Below, piece after piece: positions 16,492 through 26,440 of a DNA stretch of 64,000 bases. Within the stretch, counting starts at the first letter, position 1. Each line of letters begins with the position of its first letter. Origin of the DNA: Symmachiella dynata (lineage in GTDB: Bacteria; Planctomycetota; Planctomycetia; Planctomycetales; Planctomycetaceae). Made by a program: the position numbers and the translations under genes. The notes beneath the pieces are model-generated. The model saw only the letters and a list, made by a program, of their open reading frames with translations, did not search any database and had not been told where the DNA came from. The stretch covers positions 2,595,001 to 2,659,000 of the forward strand of contig NZ_CP036276.1 of NCBI RefSeq assembly GCF_007747995.1, given 5' to 3'.

Positions 16492-18108
16492 TCAATTCGC
16501 ACGTGGTAACAGCGGTTCGATCACCGACGTCCACAATTCGTAACCAGCGGGGCTGAGGTGTAAACCGTCTTTGATGAACAGTTCCGGTTTAGGCGTGCCT
16601 TGCTCATTGAGCATCGGCGTGGCGATGTCGGCGTAGGTGATTCGCTCGTCAGTCTCGGCGAATGCGGCAATCAGATCATTCGCCTTTGCCATTTGTTCGT
16701 ACAAGTTCCACCGCCGCAAGCTCGGTTTGATTGCGATGTAGACAATTTTCGTCTCCGGCAACGCTGCATGGATCTTGCGGGCGAAACGTTGGAAATCCTT
16801 GGCGACTGTTTCCGGCGATTGTCCACCGGCAATGTCGTTATCGCCCGCATAGACGACGATCGTGCGCGGTTGATAGGGGAGTACGATTCGATCGGCGAAA
16901 TACAAACTGTCGATCATTTGCGAGCCGCCGAAGCCGTGATTGACCACTGGGCGGTCGGGGAAATATTTGGGCAAGTCCCAAAAGCGGATGCTGGAACTCC
17001 CGACAAATAAAGTCCCGCCTGCTGCCGGCGGGTGTTGGCGGTCTTGGGCTTCAAACTTTCGAATGGCCTTTTCCCAACGGCTGAATTTGTGTCCGCGGGC
17101 ATCGCGAATGCGATAGTTCACCGTTCCACTTAACGTTTCACCCGGTTCGGCGACGAGCAAATGTGACTCCGCTTTCAACCCCTGTTGGTAGAGATTGTGT
17201 GCATCGGTCGAGCAGGTTTGGTTTTCCACGCAGAACCAGTTTTTGTTCTCCGGTGTATAGACCACCAAGTGTGTGAAATCGTCGCTGGCATCTAGGGAGA
17301 GCTGAATTCCCTCGTCGCGGAAATCGGCCACTGTGGGGTGATCCGATTGCATCCCCGAATAGACGTCGTCGATGACAAACCCCTCTAACGACTTCGCCGC
17401 GCGGGCATCGAAGGGCGTCCCTTCTAGGTCAACCAGTTTTCCCGTGGGCAGTAGGTTTTCGGCTTCCATCCACTGCGTAGCTGGGATTGTGAGGAATGTA
17501 TTTTTGCGCTCGCCTTGATAGAGAATCCAAGGGTGCAGCGCAAAGCCGAACGGTACCTTGGATTTGCCGTGCGTGTTGTCGACTTCATATTTCCAGCTCA
17601 CGCCTTCCGGGCGGACGGTCACTGTCACACGAAGCGTGTGCTCAAGCGGAAATGCTGCGTAATGTTTGGTCCCGGGGGCGAAGACCAGTTCCGCTTCGAT
17701 CACAGCCTGGTGGGCGTCGACTTCCGTTCGGCGAACCGTCCAGGGGACATTGTGAACCAGACCGTGAATAAAGTTCGTCCCGTCATTGGCATCGAAGTGA
17801 TATGTTTTGCCATCGAAGGTAAATTGGGCATTGCGGACGCGATTGGGGCTGGGATACAGCAGGGGAACGCCATAGGAAACCCCAGGCAAGTCGGCGAGTG
17901 CGGGGGGCGTTTTGAGTAATTCCCGCCCGGCATGTTCGATGGAGAAAACGTTGAACCCCGCAGCGGGGACCACCCGGATTTTCGTTTGCCCGGCCTGCGC
18001 CGTAATCACTTGCCATCCGGTATCGGCGTCGATGTCGTCATGAATCTCAGCTGCTGATAGCGGCGCGGCGGTGGCAAATAGGAGAAGGAAACCAAACAAC
18101 TGTCTCAT
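16492..18108 (-). CDS. Secreted fusion: aldose 1-epimerase domain plus SGNH/GDSL hydrolase
   Basis: A 538-residue protein with a signal peptide (MRQLFGFLLLFATAAPLSA). Residues about 25-325 are a galactose-mutarotase-like domain: NRVRNAQFTFDGKTY, the conserved GTNFIHGLVHN histidine loop and FGFALHPWI. Residues about 345-538 are an SGNH esterase/acetylhydrolase domain: block I FVGSSSIRFW, block II GFGGSQ, block III VYAGDNDI, and block V KDGLHLSPAGY with the catalytic Asp/His. The pair suggests carbohydrate deacetylation with anomer handling outside the cytoplasm (inference). The ATG at 18106-18108 with AAGGAACGA upstream is preferred over a longer frame lacking a signal peptide. Confidence 0.85.
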   Translation of the reverse strand: MRQLFGFLLLFATAAPLSAAEIHDDIDADTGWQVITAQAGQTKIRVVPAAGFNVFSIEHAGRELLKTPPALADLPGVSYGVPLLYPSPNRVRNAQFTFDGKTYHFDANDGTNFIHGLVHNVPWTVRRTEVDAHQAVIEAELVFAPGTKHYAAFPLEHTLRVTVTVRPEGVSWKYEVDNTHGKSKVPFGFALHPWILYQGERKNTFLTIPATQWMEAENLLPTGKLVDLEGTPFDARAAKSLEGFVIDDVYSGMQSDHPTVADFRDEGIQLSLDASDDFTHLVVYTPENKNWFCVENQTCSTDAHNLYQQGLKAESHLLVAEPGETLSGTVNYRIRDARGHKFSRWEKAIRKFEAQDRQHPPAAGGTLFVGSSSIRFWDLPKYFPDRPVVNHGFGGSQMIDSLYFADRIVLPYQPRTIVVYAGDNDIAGGQSPETVAKDFQRFARKIHAALPETKIVYIAIKPSLRRWNLYEQMAKANDLIAAFAETDERITYADIATPMLNEQGTPKPELFIKDGLHLSPAGYELWTSVIEPLLPRAN

Positions 18109-18253
18109 CGGGTCGTTCCTTTTTGGGGGAGAGGCCGTTTGGCAATGAGAGCGAGGTCGATCAGCGGCCCGCCGCATCTCCCCAGGATTGAATTTTTGAT
18201 GTTGTGAATCGAAGCTGCGGCAATTGCAGACAAACGACATTCGGACAGACCGT

Positions 18254-19288
18254 TTAAATGCGTTTGCCGAGGCCGATGCTTTTCAAAATGCGGCGGAAGA
18301 TCGGTGCGGCGCTTTCGAATTGTGCAGGGCTGCAACTACATTTCACAAAGAAGGTGAACCTGCCCGCCATAAGAGTCGCACGAAAGCCAACGGTTGTGGA
18401 AAACGTTCCTTTCTCCTCGAATTTGGAGAGCCGTGAATCTCCCAAACCACTTTCAAAAATTTCAACGCCTGTTTCTTGATAACCCTCGTCCGATCTCATC
18501 AACATCATTTGACGCTGCATGTGTGCACCATGCACCGGTTGTAGTTCTGGATCATTTTCATTCGGGTCGTTATTGGCCATCGCCTGTGCAGCTTCACCCA
18601 AAGCGGAAGCTGCTTGGTTTTCTTTGATGCTAATGGAGATATTGTCATGCTTGATGCGAGCCCATTTCGGTTGACCGCCAGTGCCGCCGCCATGGCTTGT
18701 CTCCCACCCTTCTGGGTATTCAAATTTAACGCCACTATCATCAGGGTCATAGAGGACGTAGTTCTTGGGAGGCTCGAGCTTACCGGCTTCTGAGATTCGC
18801 TTGGCGATCGTGGGACCAAAGACTGCACCGACGATGATCGTTGTCAGTAGGAACACACCCCCTACGACGGCAATAATTTTTTGCTGTGTTGTCGTTTGAG
18901 ATTTCTTTTTCTTTTTGCCCGTGTCCGCCGCCTTTGCTTTGACTTTTTTGCGCGGCTTGCGTCTGATCGGGGCGGAGGTTGGTTGGCCAAATTCTTCGGT
19001 GTCGTCTTCTTCTTCCGGTTCTACGGTCTCGGCCACCTTTTGGATCTTTTTAATCTTCCGTCCGCTGACCGGCAATTCCCCGGTCTTCGAGAAGGAGATC
19101 TCTCGTCCATAGGGATCAACGCTGCTGCTGGTTTTGCGCCGAGCGCCCCCACCGCCGCTGGACTTAATCGGCTGAACCACGAACGGTGCCTGGCATTTCC
19201 GGCATTTGATTTTTTTGCCCGCTAGACTGGCGTCTTTGAGCCGAAATACGGACTTACACTTGGGGCATCGAGCAGCAATGGTCGACAC
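18254..19288 (-). CDS. MJ0042-type zinc-finger membrane protein
   Basis: A 344-residue protein. A zinc ribbon of the MJ0042 family is at 8-35 (CPKCKS, then CRKCQAPF). A long charged linker with KKKKKS runs over 40-137, one membrane helix is at about 139-160, and a C-terminal domain (about 185-344) resembles PsbP/DUF1795-like folds. The finger should face the cytosol and the C-terminal domain the other side. Function unknown; this architecture is frequent in planctomycetes. Confidence 0.75.
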   Translation of the reverse strand: MSTIAARCPKCKSVFRLKDASLAGKKIKCRKCQAPFVVQPIKSSGGGGARRKTSSSVDPYGREISFSKTGELPVSGRKIKKIQKVAETVEPEEEDDTEEFGQPTSAPIRRKPRKKVKAKAADTGKKKKKSQTTTQQKIIAVVGGVFLLTTIIVGAVFGPTIAKRISEAGKLEPPKNYVLYDPDDSGVKFEYPEGWETSHGGGTGGQPKWARIKHDNISISIKENQAASALGEAAQAMANNDPNENDPELQPVHGAHMQRQMMLMRSDEGYQETGVEIFESGLGDSRLSKFEEKGTFSTTVGFRATLMAGRFTFFVKCSCSPAQFESAAPIFRRILKSIGLGKRI

Positions 19289-19692
19289 GAGTCACCTCAG
19301 TTTTGAATGACGCAAATTGGGCAGGACACACCCGTTCACAATAAGTTTAATCGGATTGGTGTGGTGAATTCAAATTCTAGCATGCGAAAGACGGGGACAG
19401 CCTTGTTGACTGCATGACCTGATTCGATGATCAACTGTCCACAGAAACAGTATCCCCGTTTTTGCACCGCAATAACAGGCGCCGCAAGCGATTTTTCAAC
19501 CATCTGACGTGCTTACGGTCAATTTCGACCTGAAAACCCGGTGCCGACGCCCCTTCTTTGATTGTGGCTACGACCGAGATATTTTCAATGATCCGGCCCG
19601 TCGCGATTCACGAATCACGCAGAATTCTCTATGCTGGATGTTCGGGATTGCCGTTGCTCCTACTGAAGACCTAGGAAACTTGAGAGCCGATC
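19289..19692. other. Intergenic, divergent promoters, one degenerate palindrome
   Basis: Separates two divergent genes. An imperfect inverted repeat, ACGGGGA (19391-19397) with TCCCCGT (19453-19459) and nested GTTGA/TCAAC, is followed by TTTT. It resembles the GGGGAC-type palindromes found near REP-associated transposases and may be a remnant. No gene is seen. Confidence 0.45.
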
Positions 19693-20913
19693 ATGCTACG
19701 AAATACCATGCCACTAAAAGCTTTTACCATTGTTTGTCTCGCTGCATGTGGGCAATTCGTCACACCCGGGGCGGACGCGGTTGCTGCGGAACAGTCCTCG
19801 GTGACATTTCAAAAAATCCCATTGGGTGTCAGTCCCAACGAAGGATGCGCGGTCGCTGATGTCGACCAAGATGGGAAGTTGGACGTGATTGCCGGCCGCA
19901 ATTGGTTTGCAGCTCCGGACTTTGCGGCGCGCCCTCTGCGTAATATTGAGGAGTTTGGTGAAGATTACTTGAAGAACAACGGCGACCACGTCTACGACGT
20001 CAACGGTGACGGTTGGATCGATGTGATTTCCGGCGATTGGCACGGCGAAGAAATTTTCTGGTACGAAAACCCAGGCAAAGTGGGCCTAACCAAGGGGCTG
20101 CTCTGGAAGCCTCATCTACTGAAGAAAACCCGTAGTCGTAATGAGGCGTACTTTCTCCAGGATCTGGATGGAGACGATGTGCCCGAAATCGTTGTTGATT
20201 GTTGGGAAACCGAAGCGCCGCTCGTTGCTTGGAAGTTGATCTCTTCTGAGGAGGGGCCGACACTTGAACAACATGTGTTGGGCAATAACGGTTGTGGACA
20301 CGGTATGGCGTTCGGCGATGTCAACGGCGATGGTCACGATGATATTTTGACGCTTGTCGGCTGGTACGAACATCCGGGTAGCGATCCGCTCTCGAAGGAG
20401 TGGAAACATCACGCGAGTTGGAATCGTCCGCACGGCAGTTGCCCATTTCTAGTCGTGGACCTCACGGGAGACGGACGGAACGACGTGATTTGGGGCAATG
20501 GCCATGACTACGGCCTGTATTGGCTGGAGCAATTGGATACCGACGAAGACGACACCGCCTGGAAAGAACACCTCATCGATCGTTCCTATTCGCAAACGCA
20601 TTGTTTGCACTGGGCGGATATCGATGGCGACGGAGCAGGGGAGTTGATCACGGGCAAGCGGGTGCGCGGTCATGCCGGTCGCGATCCGGGAGGCGTCGAA
20701 CCGGAATGTCTGTATTACTACGAATGGAATCAGGCCAACCAAAAATTTGAGCGGCATCTCATCAGTGCCGGAGAAGGCATCGGCACCGGCATGCAGATTC
20801 GCACGGCCGACTTGAATAACGATGGCAAGCTCGACATCGCCGTCTCGGGAAAATCAGGCACCTGGGTCTTGCTCAACCGTGGTGTCGAAAAATCGCCCGC
20901 GACAGCAAAATGA
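19693..20913 (+). CDS. Secreted FG-GAP/VCBS repeat protein
   Basis: A 406-residue protein with an N-terminal signal peptide (cut near AVA-AE) and at least five beta-propeller repeats with calcium-binding loops: DVDQDGKLDV, DVNGDGWIDV, DVNGDGHDDI, DIDGDGAGEL and DLNNDGKLDI. This fold binds ligands or partners outside the cell; no catalytic residues are recognisable. In planctomycetes such proteins often sit beside sulfatases or carbohydrate enzymes, but none is adjacent here. The DinB-like gene follows after 16 bp and is probably cotranscribed. Confidence 0.85.
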   Translation: MLRNTMPLKAFTIVCLAACGQFVTPGADAVAAEQSSVTFQKIPLGVSPNEGCAVADVDQDGKLDVIAGRNWFAAPDFAARPLRNIEEFGEDYLKNNGDHVYDVNGDGWIDVISGDWHGEEIFWYENPGKVGLTKGLLWKPHLLKKTRSRNEAYFLQDLDGDDVPEIVVDCWETEAPLVAWKLISSEEGPTLEQHVLGNNGCGHGMAFGDVNGDGHDDILTLVGWYEHPGSDPLSKEWKHHASWNRPHGSCPFLVVDLTGDGRNDVIWGNGHDYGLYWLEQLDTDEDDTAWKEHLIDRSYSQTHCLHWADIDGDGAGELITGKRVRGHAGRDPGGVEPECLYYYEWNQANQKFERHLISAGEGIGTGMQIRTADLNNDGKLDIAVSGKSGTWVLLNRGVEKSPATAK

Positions 20914-20929
20914 ACAAAAGGTCTCACCG

Positions 20930-21430
20930 ATGATTCGTTTAAAGCTTGCCGTCGATCAATTGTTGTTCGCCCGCAATTATACGCTGGACCTGTTGGATAC
21001 GATCGACACTGTTGATTGGTATCAAACACCGGCGCAGCACACCACGCACGTAGGGTGGCAAGTGGGACATTTGGCGGTCGCTGAATACCGCCTAGCGTTG
21101 GCGCGGATCCGTGGTGCGCAGCCGGGTGACGAAAAGCTGATCCCGCCGGATTATTTGCGACTGTTTGGTAAGAATTCGATTCCATCGAGTAAGCCGGGCG
21201 ACTATCCCGGGCCCGATGAATTGCGGGCAACGTTAGACCGGGTGCATGTGGCGGCTCTGAATTGCATGCAAAATCTGCCGGTCGAGGAATTGGACATGCC
21301 GTTAACCGAGCCGCACCGGTTCGCTAAGACAAAGCTCGAAGCGCTGCTGTTCTGCGGGCAGCACGAGATGGTGCACGCCGGGCAAATCGGACTATTGCGG
21401 CGAATGTCGGGATACGCTCCCGTGTGGTAG
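20930..21430 (+). CDS. DinB-family four-helix metal-binding protein
   Basis: A 166-residue protein of the DinB/YfiT-like superfamily. Expected metal-site histidines are in HVGWQVGHLAVAEY (helix 2) and CGQHEMVHAGQIGLLRR (helix 4). Members use mycothiol, bacillithiol or other thiols, or have unknown activity. The ATG at 20930, with a short ribosome-site-like AAAGG upstream, is chosen; a longer frame overlaps the FG-GAP gene and adds no recognisable sequence. Confidence 0.8.
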   Translation: MIRLKLAVDQLLFARNYTLDLLDTIDTVDWYQTPAQHTTHVGWQVGHLAVAEYRLALARIRGAQPGDEKLIPPDYLRLFGKNSIPSSKPGDYPGPDELRATLDRVHVAALNCMQNLPVEELDMPLTEPHRFAKTKLEALLFCGQHEMVHAGQIGLLRRMSGYAPVW

Positions 21431-21468
21431 CGTCCATTCGAACGAATGCAGCCCCTGGGACTGGGACG

Positions 21469-21948
21469 TTAGATGTTCGCAAAAACCGATTCAAACGCCG
21501 CCGGGTCTTCGTCGGCGGTCAGTCGGTCAGCCATGTCACCCAGAAGCGTGAGAACGCGGTATTCGCCGCGGGGAATCACTTCACGCAACTGCAAGCCGAA
21601 TTGCCAATAACCCCCTTCGACCGGTTTGCGGTAGCGAATTTCGCCTTGGATGAAGTCGCAGTAATCCTCGTTCCAGAAGCCAACTGCGATAAGATCGCTG
21701 GTCACCGGCCGTTGCGTGAGAATGGCAGCTCCGAGGCTGGAGAGGTTCTTCGTCACACCAAATGCAGTGAGTTCGACGTTTGGTCTTTCGTCGATGAACG
21801 GAATCAATAAGACGGGCAATGAACGATTGACCCGTAACTCCTGTCGCGTTTCAGAGTCATTGCGTAGCGAGGGCGTCGTGCGGTCGGCAAGTCGCCGCAT
21901 AAAGGCGTTGACTTCGTTGCGTTTTCGGCGGTTTTTGAAGAAGAACAT
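21469..21948 (-). CDS. PilZ-domain protein
   Basis: A 159-residue protein with a PilZ-like domain over about 35-130. The RxxxR-type arginines lie in RQELRVNRSLPV, and the NxSxxG box reads NLSSLGAAI. These are the cyclic-di-GMP contact sites, so ligand binding is plausible. The N-terminal helix is basic. No signal peptide or effector domain. Convergent with the DinB gene. Confidence 0.65.
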   Translation of the reverse strand: MFFFKNRRKRNEVNAFMRRLADRTTPSLRNDSETRQELRVNRSLPVLLIPFIDERPNVELTAFGVTKNLSSLGAAILTQRPVTSDLIAVGFWNEDYCDFIQGEIRYRKPVEGGYWQFGLQLREVIPRGEYRVLTLLGDMADRLTADEDPAAFESVFANI

Positions 21949-22151
21949 GATCCCAGTCTTAGTCGGCGCAGTTCGAGGGTTGCCTAAATGTAGCCCGCAG
22001 TGCGCACTTAAACAGGGGAAATGACTAAGAAATGGTGCGTTTCTTCAACAGCCTCGGGATGCTTGATGTGGTTGTGCGGATTCTAACGGCGGGACTGTAG
22101 ATGAACCGGATATGGTATCCCGATGTCCACAGCCCCGCTTGCTGGAATTCA

Positions 22152-22979
22152 TTAAGCTTTAGGGTCACTGAAGTCGTCAAAGTCATCGAATTCGTCGGGG
22201 GCTCGCCGTTGGTCGTCCCGAGGTTTGGGGGCGATGTATTTGTCCGCGTCCTGGATGGCGAGGCTTTCTAATGGGAATTTGATGATCAGTTGTTTTGACT
22301 GCATCTCTTCAAACAAACCGGCCGTTGATCCGGTCTGCTGGATGGTGACATCGTCCAGCGTCAGTGCGCCTTCGGCATAATGCAGATTGCTGGCATGGAT
22401 CTTCGTTGTGCCGTTCTCCAGCGTCACTGGACCGGTGCACTGGACGGTGTAACTCACCGCCTTTTCCGGAGCAGCACTGCCGGATAATTTGACATCCGCA
22501 CAGAGCACACGCAACGTTTCCTGTGAGCTGGAAGGTTTGACGGGACGTTTCGAGGACCGTTTGGGCTCCGGCTTATACGATGAAATGCCCGGCTCCGGGA
22601 CCGCTTCGATGTAGTATTCGTCTTCGTTTTTTTTCGATCGAGTAGCGGGATGTTTCGAGGAGCGTCTCGGTTCCGACTTAGCTGGTGAAACTAGCCGTTT
22701 CGGAATCACTTGGGTTGGGGCAAAGTCATCGCCATAGTCTGGGGATGCAGTGCGATCGACCGGCGCGTGGTCCGTAGCGACTTGCCGCGTTAACAGCAGC
22801 ACAAAACGAGGAACCGCTGGTTCCTTTTCAGCGGCAACTTGGGTCGGCGGTTGAGAGGCGGGCGCCTCGCTTGCAGTTGCTGGCGGATTCAGTGTGGCAT
22901 CATCGGCCCGAGACTCGGTGAGACAAAACCAGCACAGACCCATCAAGGGCAGGACGGAAAATGGAATGCAGCGGCGCAT
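22152..22979 (-). CDS. Secreted protein of unknown function, weak LptA/OstA-like C-terminal region
   Basis: A 275-residue protein with a signal peptide (about 1-27, ending SRADD). A low-complexity Pro/Ser/Lys linker contains a twice-repeated motif (KSEPRRSSKHP and KPEPKRSSKRP). A beta-rich segment at about 165-250 (VLCADVKLSGS, TVQCTGPVTLENG, ADDVTIQQ-like) is reminiscent of LptA repeats, but this is weak. The tail is acidic (DEFDDFDDF). The ATG at 22977-22979 has AAGGA upstream and starts the signal peptide. Confidence 0.55.
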   Translation of the reverse strand: MRRCIPFSVLPLMGLCWFCLTESRADDATLNPPATASEAPASQPPTQVAAEKEPAVPRFVLLLTRQVATDHAPVDRTASPDYGDDFAPTQVIPKRLVSPAKSEPRRSSKHPATRSKKNEDEYYIEAVPEPGISSYKPEPKRSSKRPVKPSSSQETLRVLCADVKLSGSAAPEKAVSYTVQCTGPVTLENGTTKIHASNLHYAEGALTLDDVTIQQTGSTAGLFEEMQSKQLIIKFPLESLAIQDADKYIAPKPRDDQRRAPDEFDDFDDFSDPKA

Positions 22980-23291
22980 GGAGAATCCTTTCACGAACGG
23001 GGGAGCGGAGCCCCAGCGGGGCCTGATACCGGGAATCATGCCGGAATTCTCGTTGCAGCGTCAAGAGGAATCGTCCTTAGCAGCGCTCATACCGGTAGCT
23101 CCGGCCAGTTCATCACAGCAGCGAATCGCTGCCCGACCCCTGATTTAAGGTGTCGCAGTTGTGGAAACCAGCTTTGCTCGGCCGCTGAGCGAACTTCTTG
23201 ACTTTGCTGCGGGGGGCGACATAGACTCAAGTCTCTGCGGCTTCCGAAATGGGGAGCTGATTCCCTCATGCATTAAGCGAAGTCGCAATCG

Positions 23292-23765
23292 ATGGACCTC
23301 TACATCATCCGGCACGGAATCGCCGCCGATCTGGCCCCCAGTGACCGCGAGCGCCCCCTCACCCCGCCCGGCAAAGAGCAAATGCGGCAGATGGCCGCTT
23401 GGCTAGCGAAACAGGGGACCATCCCACAGAAAATCATCTCCAGCCCGCTCGTGCGTGCCGTACAAACTGCAGAAATTCTGCGCGATGGTGTCGGTCTGGA
23501 CGCTGAGGATATGCTCATCAGCAATATTATGGCCCCCGGAGCCGACCCGCAAAAACTGTGCGAACTGCTCCAAGAGACGCCGGCCCAATCTGTGGCGATT
23601 GTGGGCCATGCGCCGGACGTGCAAGTCTACACATCTTTTTTCGCCGGTGGCGGTTGGCTATCCTTCGGACGCGCAAACATCGCCAGCCTAGAAATCCACG
23701 GTTCCCCCTGTGCGGAACACGGCCTCCTACGCTGGTTCGTCAGCCCCCGCATGCTGGGATTTTGA
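23292..23765 (+). CDS. sixA: Phosphohistidine phosphatase SixA
   Basis: A 157-residue histidine-phosphatase domain protein that removes phosphate from phosphohistidine, for example on phosphorelay HPt domains. The RHG motif puts the nucleophile at His8 (MDLYIIRHG). LTPPGKEQ and SSPLVRAVQTAEIL follow, and the second histidine is in VGHAPD. Length and layout match SixA. No histidine-kinase gene is adjacent, so its target here is unknown. Confidence 0.88.
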   Translation: MDLYIIRHGIAADLAPSDRERPLTPPGKEQMRQMAAWLAKQGTIPQKIISSPLVRAVQTAEILRDGVGLDAEDMLISNIMAPGADPQKLCELLQETPAQSVAIVGHAPDVQVYTSFFAGGGWLSFGRANIASLEIHGSPCAEHGLLRWFVSPRMLGF

Positions 23766-23794
23766 CCGTCGGACAATGACCAACGTTGTTAGTA

Positions 23795-23938
23795 TTCACC
23801 ACGGAGGCACGGAGATCACGGAGACTAAAAAAGACTGTAGGCTTTAGACCTTAGACTATAGGAAATGATCATTTACACGTTCCCTATAGCCAACAGTCTA
23901 AAGCCTACAGCCTATTCCCTCCGTGCCTCCGTGGTGAA
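23795..23938. repeat. Palindromic intergenic repeat, family B, copy 1
   Basis: The outer arms TTCACCACGGAGGCACGGAG and its inverse, and the inner arms around CTGTAGGCTTTAGAC, make a nearly complete 144-bp inverted repeat between the converging sixA and leuD genes. A second copy is at 33441-33576. Confidence 0.8.
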
Positions 23939-23953
23939 CCTTTTTTCGCGCAC

Positions 23954-24544
23954 TCACGCGAAGTTCGTCACATACGGCAACTGGCTCGCTGTTTCGCGGA
24001 TTTGTGGTTCGCCTTCGAGCAGTTCGCCAAGGTAATCCCATTGTCCGCTGACCAGTGCGGTGCGTGTGCCTTCGTGCACGTGGCAATCGTGTTTGGTGTC
24101 GCCGTGCGTGACGGTCGATGTTTCCAGACAGACGGTCAGGTGCAAGGTGGGATCGGCTTCGACAGCGGCATTGATTTGCTTCAATTGCTCCGGCGTCGCA
24201 TGCACACAGGGGATACCCAGTGCAGTGCAATTGCCGTGGAAAATCTCGGCGAACGATTCGGCAATGATTGCTTCAATCCCCCAACGCAGCAACGCTTGCG
24301 GGGCATGCTCTCGGGAGGAGCCACAGCCGAAGTTCCGACCGGCGACGAGCACCTTGGCGTCTTGATGGTGATCGCGGTCAAAAACATGATCGCCATGTTG
24401 TTCGCGGTCATCCTTAAAGACGTGATCGCCCAAACCATCGAAGGTGACGCAGCGCAAATAGCGGGCGGGGATGATGCGGTCGGTGTCGATATCATCCAAC
24501 AACAGCGGCATGCCGGGGCCGGTGACTTTTACAATTTTTTTCAT
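23954..24544 (-). CDS. leuD: 3-isopropylmalate dehydratase, small subunit
   Basis: A 196-residue small subunit of isopropylmalate isomerase, which with LeuC converts 2- to 3-isopropylmalate in leucine synthesis. Landmarks are [36 protein letters not shown] (swivel-domain signature) and [10 protein letters not shown]. It is encoded 132 bp after leuC in the same direction. The ATG at 24542-24544 is preferred to an upstream TTG. The C-terminus carries a short extra His/Asp-containing loop ([13 protein letters not shown]) that could bind metal, which is inference. Confidence 0.93.
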   Translation of the reverse strand: MKKIVKVTGPGMPLLLDDIDTDRIIPARYLRCVTFDGLGDHVFKDDREQHGDHVFDRDHHQDAKVLVAGRNFGCGSSREHAPQALLRWGIEAIIAESFAEIFHGNCTALGIPCVHATPEQLKQINAAVEADPTLHLTVCLETSTVTHGDTKHDCHVHEGTRTALVSGQWDYLGELLEGEPQIRETASQLPYVTNFA

Positions 24545-24591
24545 GATCAAAACCAAAATCTAGTGGAATGCCAAACGTATTGATTCGGGTG

Positions 24592-24610
24592 GCACTGGCT
24601 CCGCCAGTGC
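24592..24610. repeat. Short perfect palindrome in the leuC-leuD spacer
   Basis: GCACTGGC-TCC-GCCAGTGC, an 8-bp stem with a 3-nt loop. Its hairpin-with-trinucleotide-loop design matches other palindromes in the window, and it lies between two genes of one probable operon. Confidence 0.6.
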
Positions 24611-24676
24611 TTTGCAGAAAACCGGTGTATTCGAACGGGCACCGGCTGGGTCAGTGGTAACCGTTTCCCTTGTGCG

Positions 24677-26098
24677 CTAAACACCGACCGGGGCGGCGAC
24701 TTCGCGGACGTCAACCACTTCACCGGCAATTGCCGCAGCGGCAACCATGGCGGGGCTCATCAACAACGTTCGTCCGGTTGGGCTGCCTTGCCGACCTTTG
24801 AAGTTGCGGTTGCTGGAGGAGGCACAAAGTTCGCGACCGGAGAGTTTGTCGGGATTCATCGCCAGGCACATCGAGCACCCCGCCGCCCGCCATTGAAAAC
24901 CAGCCTCTTCGAAGATCTTGTCCAAACCTTCTTCTTCAGCCTGTTTGCGGACTTGTTGCGAACCAGGCACGATCAACGCGCGGACGTGGTCGGCCACCTT
25001 ATGACCTTCAGCAACACGAGCCGCCTCACGCAAGTCCGAAATGCGGCCATTGGTGCACGATCCAACAAAGGCGACATCGATTTTCAAGCCCTTGATCGGT
25101 TGATGTTCTTCCAACTCCATGAACGTTAATGCTTCGCGGACGCCGGCCTGTTCCTGTTCCGGGAAACTATCGACGGAGCCGATTTCTTCGCTAACGCCGA
25201 TCGACTGACCGGGATTGATACCCCAAGTGACCGTCGGTTCGATGTCGGCCGCGTCATAAACGACAACATCGTCGTATTGGGCGTCGGGGCCGGATGCCAA
25301 ACTCAGCCAATACTCAGCCGCCTTTTCAAACGCAGCACCTTGGGGAGCAAACGGACGGCCGCGGATGTAATCGACGGTCGTTTGGTCCGGATTAATGTAA
25401 CCGCAACGAGCACCCCCTTCGATGCTCATGTTGCAGACCGTCATCCGTTCTTCCATCGTCATCGCATCGAAGACCGTGCCGGCGAATTCATAGGCATAAC
25501 CCACGCCGCCTTGCACGCCCAATTTGCGAATGATGTACAAAGCGACATCTTTGGCATACACCCCCGGTCCCAACTCGCCGTTCACTTCGACGCGACGTAC
25601 TTTAGGACGGCTCATGGGCAATGTCTGCGAAGCCAACACAGCGGCAACTTGGCTGGTGCCGATGCCCATGGCGATCGAGCCGAACGCCCCGTGCGTGCTC
25701 GTGTGGCTGTCGCCGCAGGCGATGGTCATCCCCGGTTGCGTGACACCCAATTCCGGGCCGACGATGTGCACCACCCCTTGGCGATCGTCGTTTAGATCGA
25801 GCAGCGTGATGCCGAATTCGTCGCAGTTTTTTTCGATGGCGGTCATCATCTCTTCGGCCAACCCGTCGGCAAACGGCCGGGATTGGATTTCGGTGGGGAT
25901 GATGTGGTCGACTGTCGCCAAAGTCCGTTCGGGATACATGACCTTCAAGCCCCGATCGCGGAGCATTTGGAACGCTTGGGGACTGGTCACTTCATGAATC
26001 AGGTGTTGCCCGATGAAAATTTGCGACTGGCCCGATGCCAATTCCCGGACAACATGGTTGTCCCAAACGCGATTGAACAGGTTTCGTGTATCACTCAT
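24677..26098 (-). CDS. leuC: 3-isopropylmalate dehydratase, large subunit
   Basis: A 473-residue aconitase-family subunit carrying the [4Fe-4S] cluster for leucine biosynthesis. Motifs are [33 protein letters not shown] with one cluster cysteine, and [13 protein letters not shown] with the other two. The start [17 protein letters not shown] is standard for LeuC, and length matches. It is the promoter-proximal gene of a leuCD pair. Confidence 0.95.
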   Translation of the reverse strand: MSDTRNLFNRVWDNHVVRELASGQSQIFIGQHLIHEVTSPQAFQMLRDRGLKVMYPERTLATVDHIIPTEIQSRPFADGLAEEMMTAIEKNCDEFGITLLDLNDDRQGVVHIVGPELGVTQPGMTIACGDSHTSTHGAFGSIAMGIGTSQVAAVLASQTLPMSRPKVRRVEVNGELGPGVYAKDVALYIIRKLGVQGGVGYAYEFAGTVFDAMTMEERMTVCNMSIEGGARCGYINPDQTTVDYIRGRPFAPQGAAFEKAAEYWLSLASGPDAQYDDVVVYDAADIEPTVTWGINPGQSIGVSEEIGSVDSFPEQEQAGVREALTFMELEEHQPIKGLKIDVAFVGSCTNGRISDLREAARVAEGHKVADHVRALIVPGSQQVRKQAEEEGLDKIFEEAGFQWRAAGCSMCLAMNPDKLSGRELCASSSNRNFKGRQGSPTGRTLLMSPAMVAAAAIAGEVVDVREVAAPVGV

Positions 26099-26440
26099 AA
26101 CAGGCTCGAATCAGTTGTTCAGCAAAATGAAGGTCAGGCAGCCGCCTGACGGGTTCGTATATTTGACGCGGATAGGTCCATTCTGTCAGGCGGCTGCCTG
26201 ACCTACGGATCGGCGATGCGGTCCATTTCTCCAGGAGGGCGAAGCTCCCGCTGAGCCGCGCGCGACCCATTCAGCATGGCCAAGCCAATCAAGATCGCAT
26301 GTGCAAGATAATTATCATAATAGCCAAGAAGCAGGGCAACTCAAGTGAGGGTCGTGGATTACGGTTTCTCAGGGAGGCCATTTTGTCCTGGTGTTCCGCT
26401 TCCCATATCAGCAGGACAAGCGGCACATCGCACAGGTTCC
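26099..26440. other. Intergenic with two palindromic repeats and a dispersed GC-rich repeat
   Basis: Holds GTCAGGC-AGCC-GCCTGAC (26133-26150) and GTCAGGC-GGCT-GCCTGAC (26185-26202). Near 26251-26267 is CTGAGCCGCGCGCGACC, which recurs at 40974-40990. The remainder to 26440 shows no coding signal. Confidence 0.6.
26133..26202. repeat. REP-like pair of hairpins
   Basis: Two 18-nt hairpins with identical stems (GTCAGGC/GCCTGAC) and complementary loops (AGCC and GGCT), 34 bp apart, so the unit as a whole is also an inverted repeat. Confidence 0.75.
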
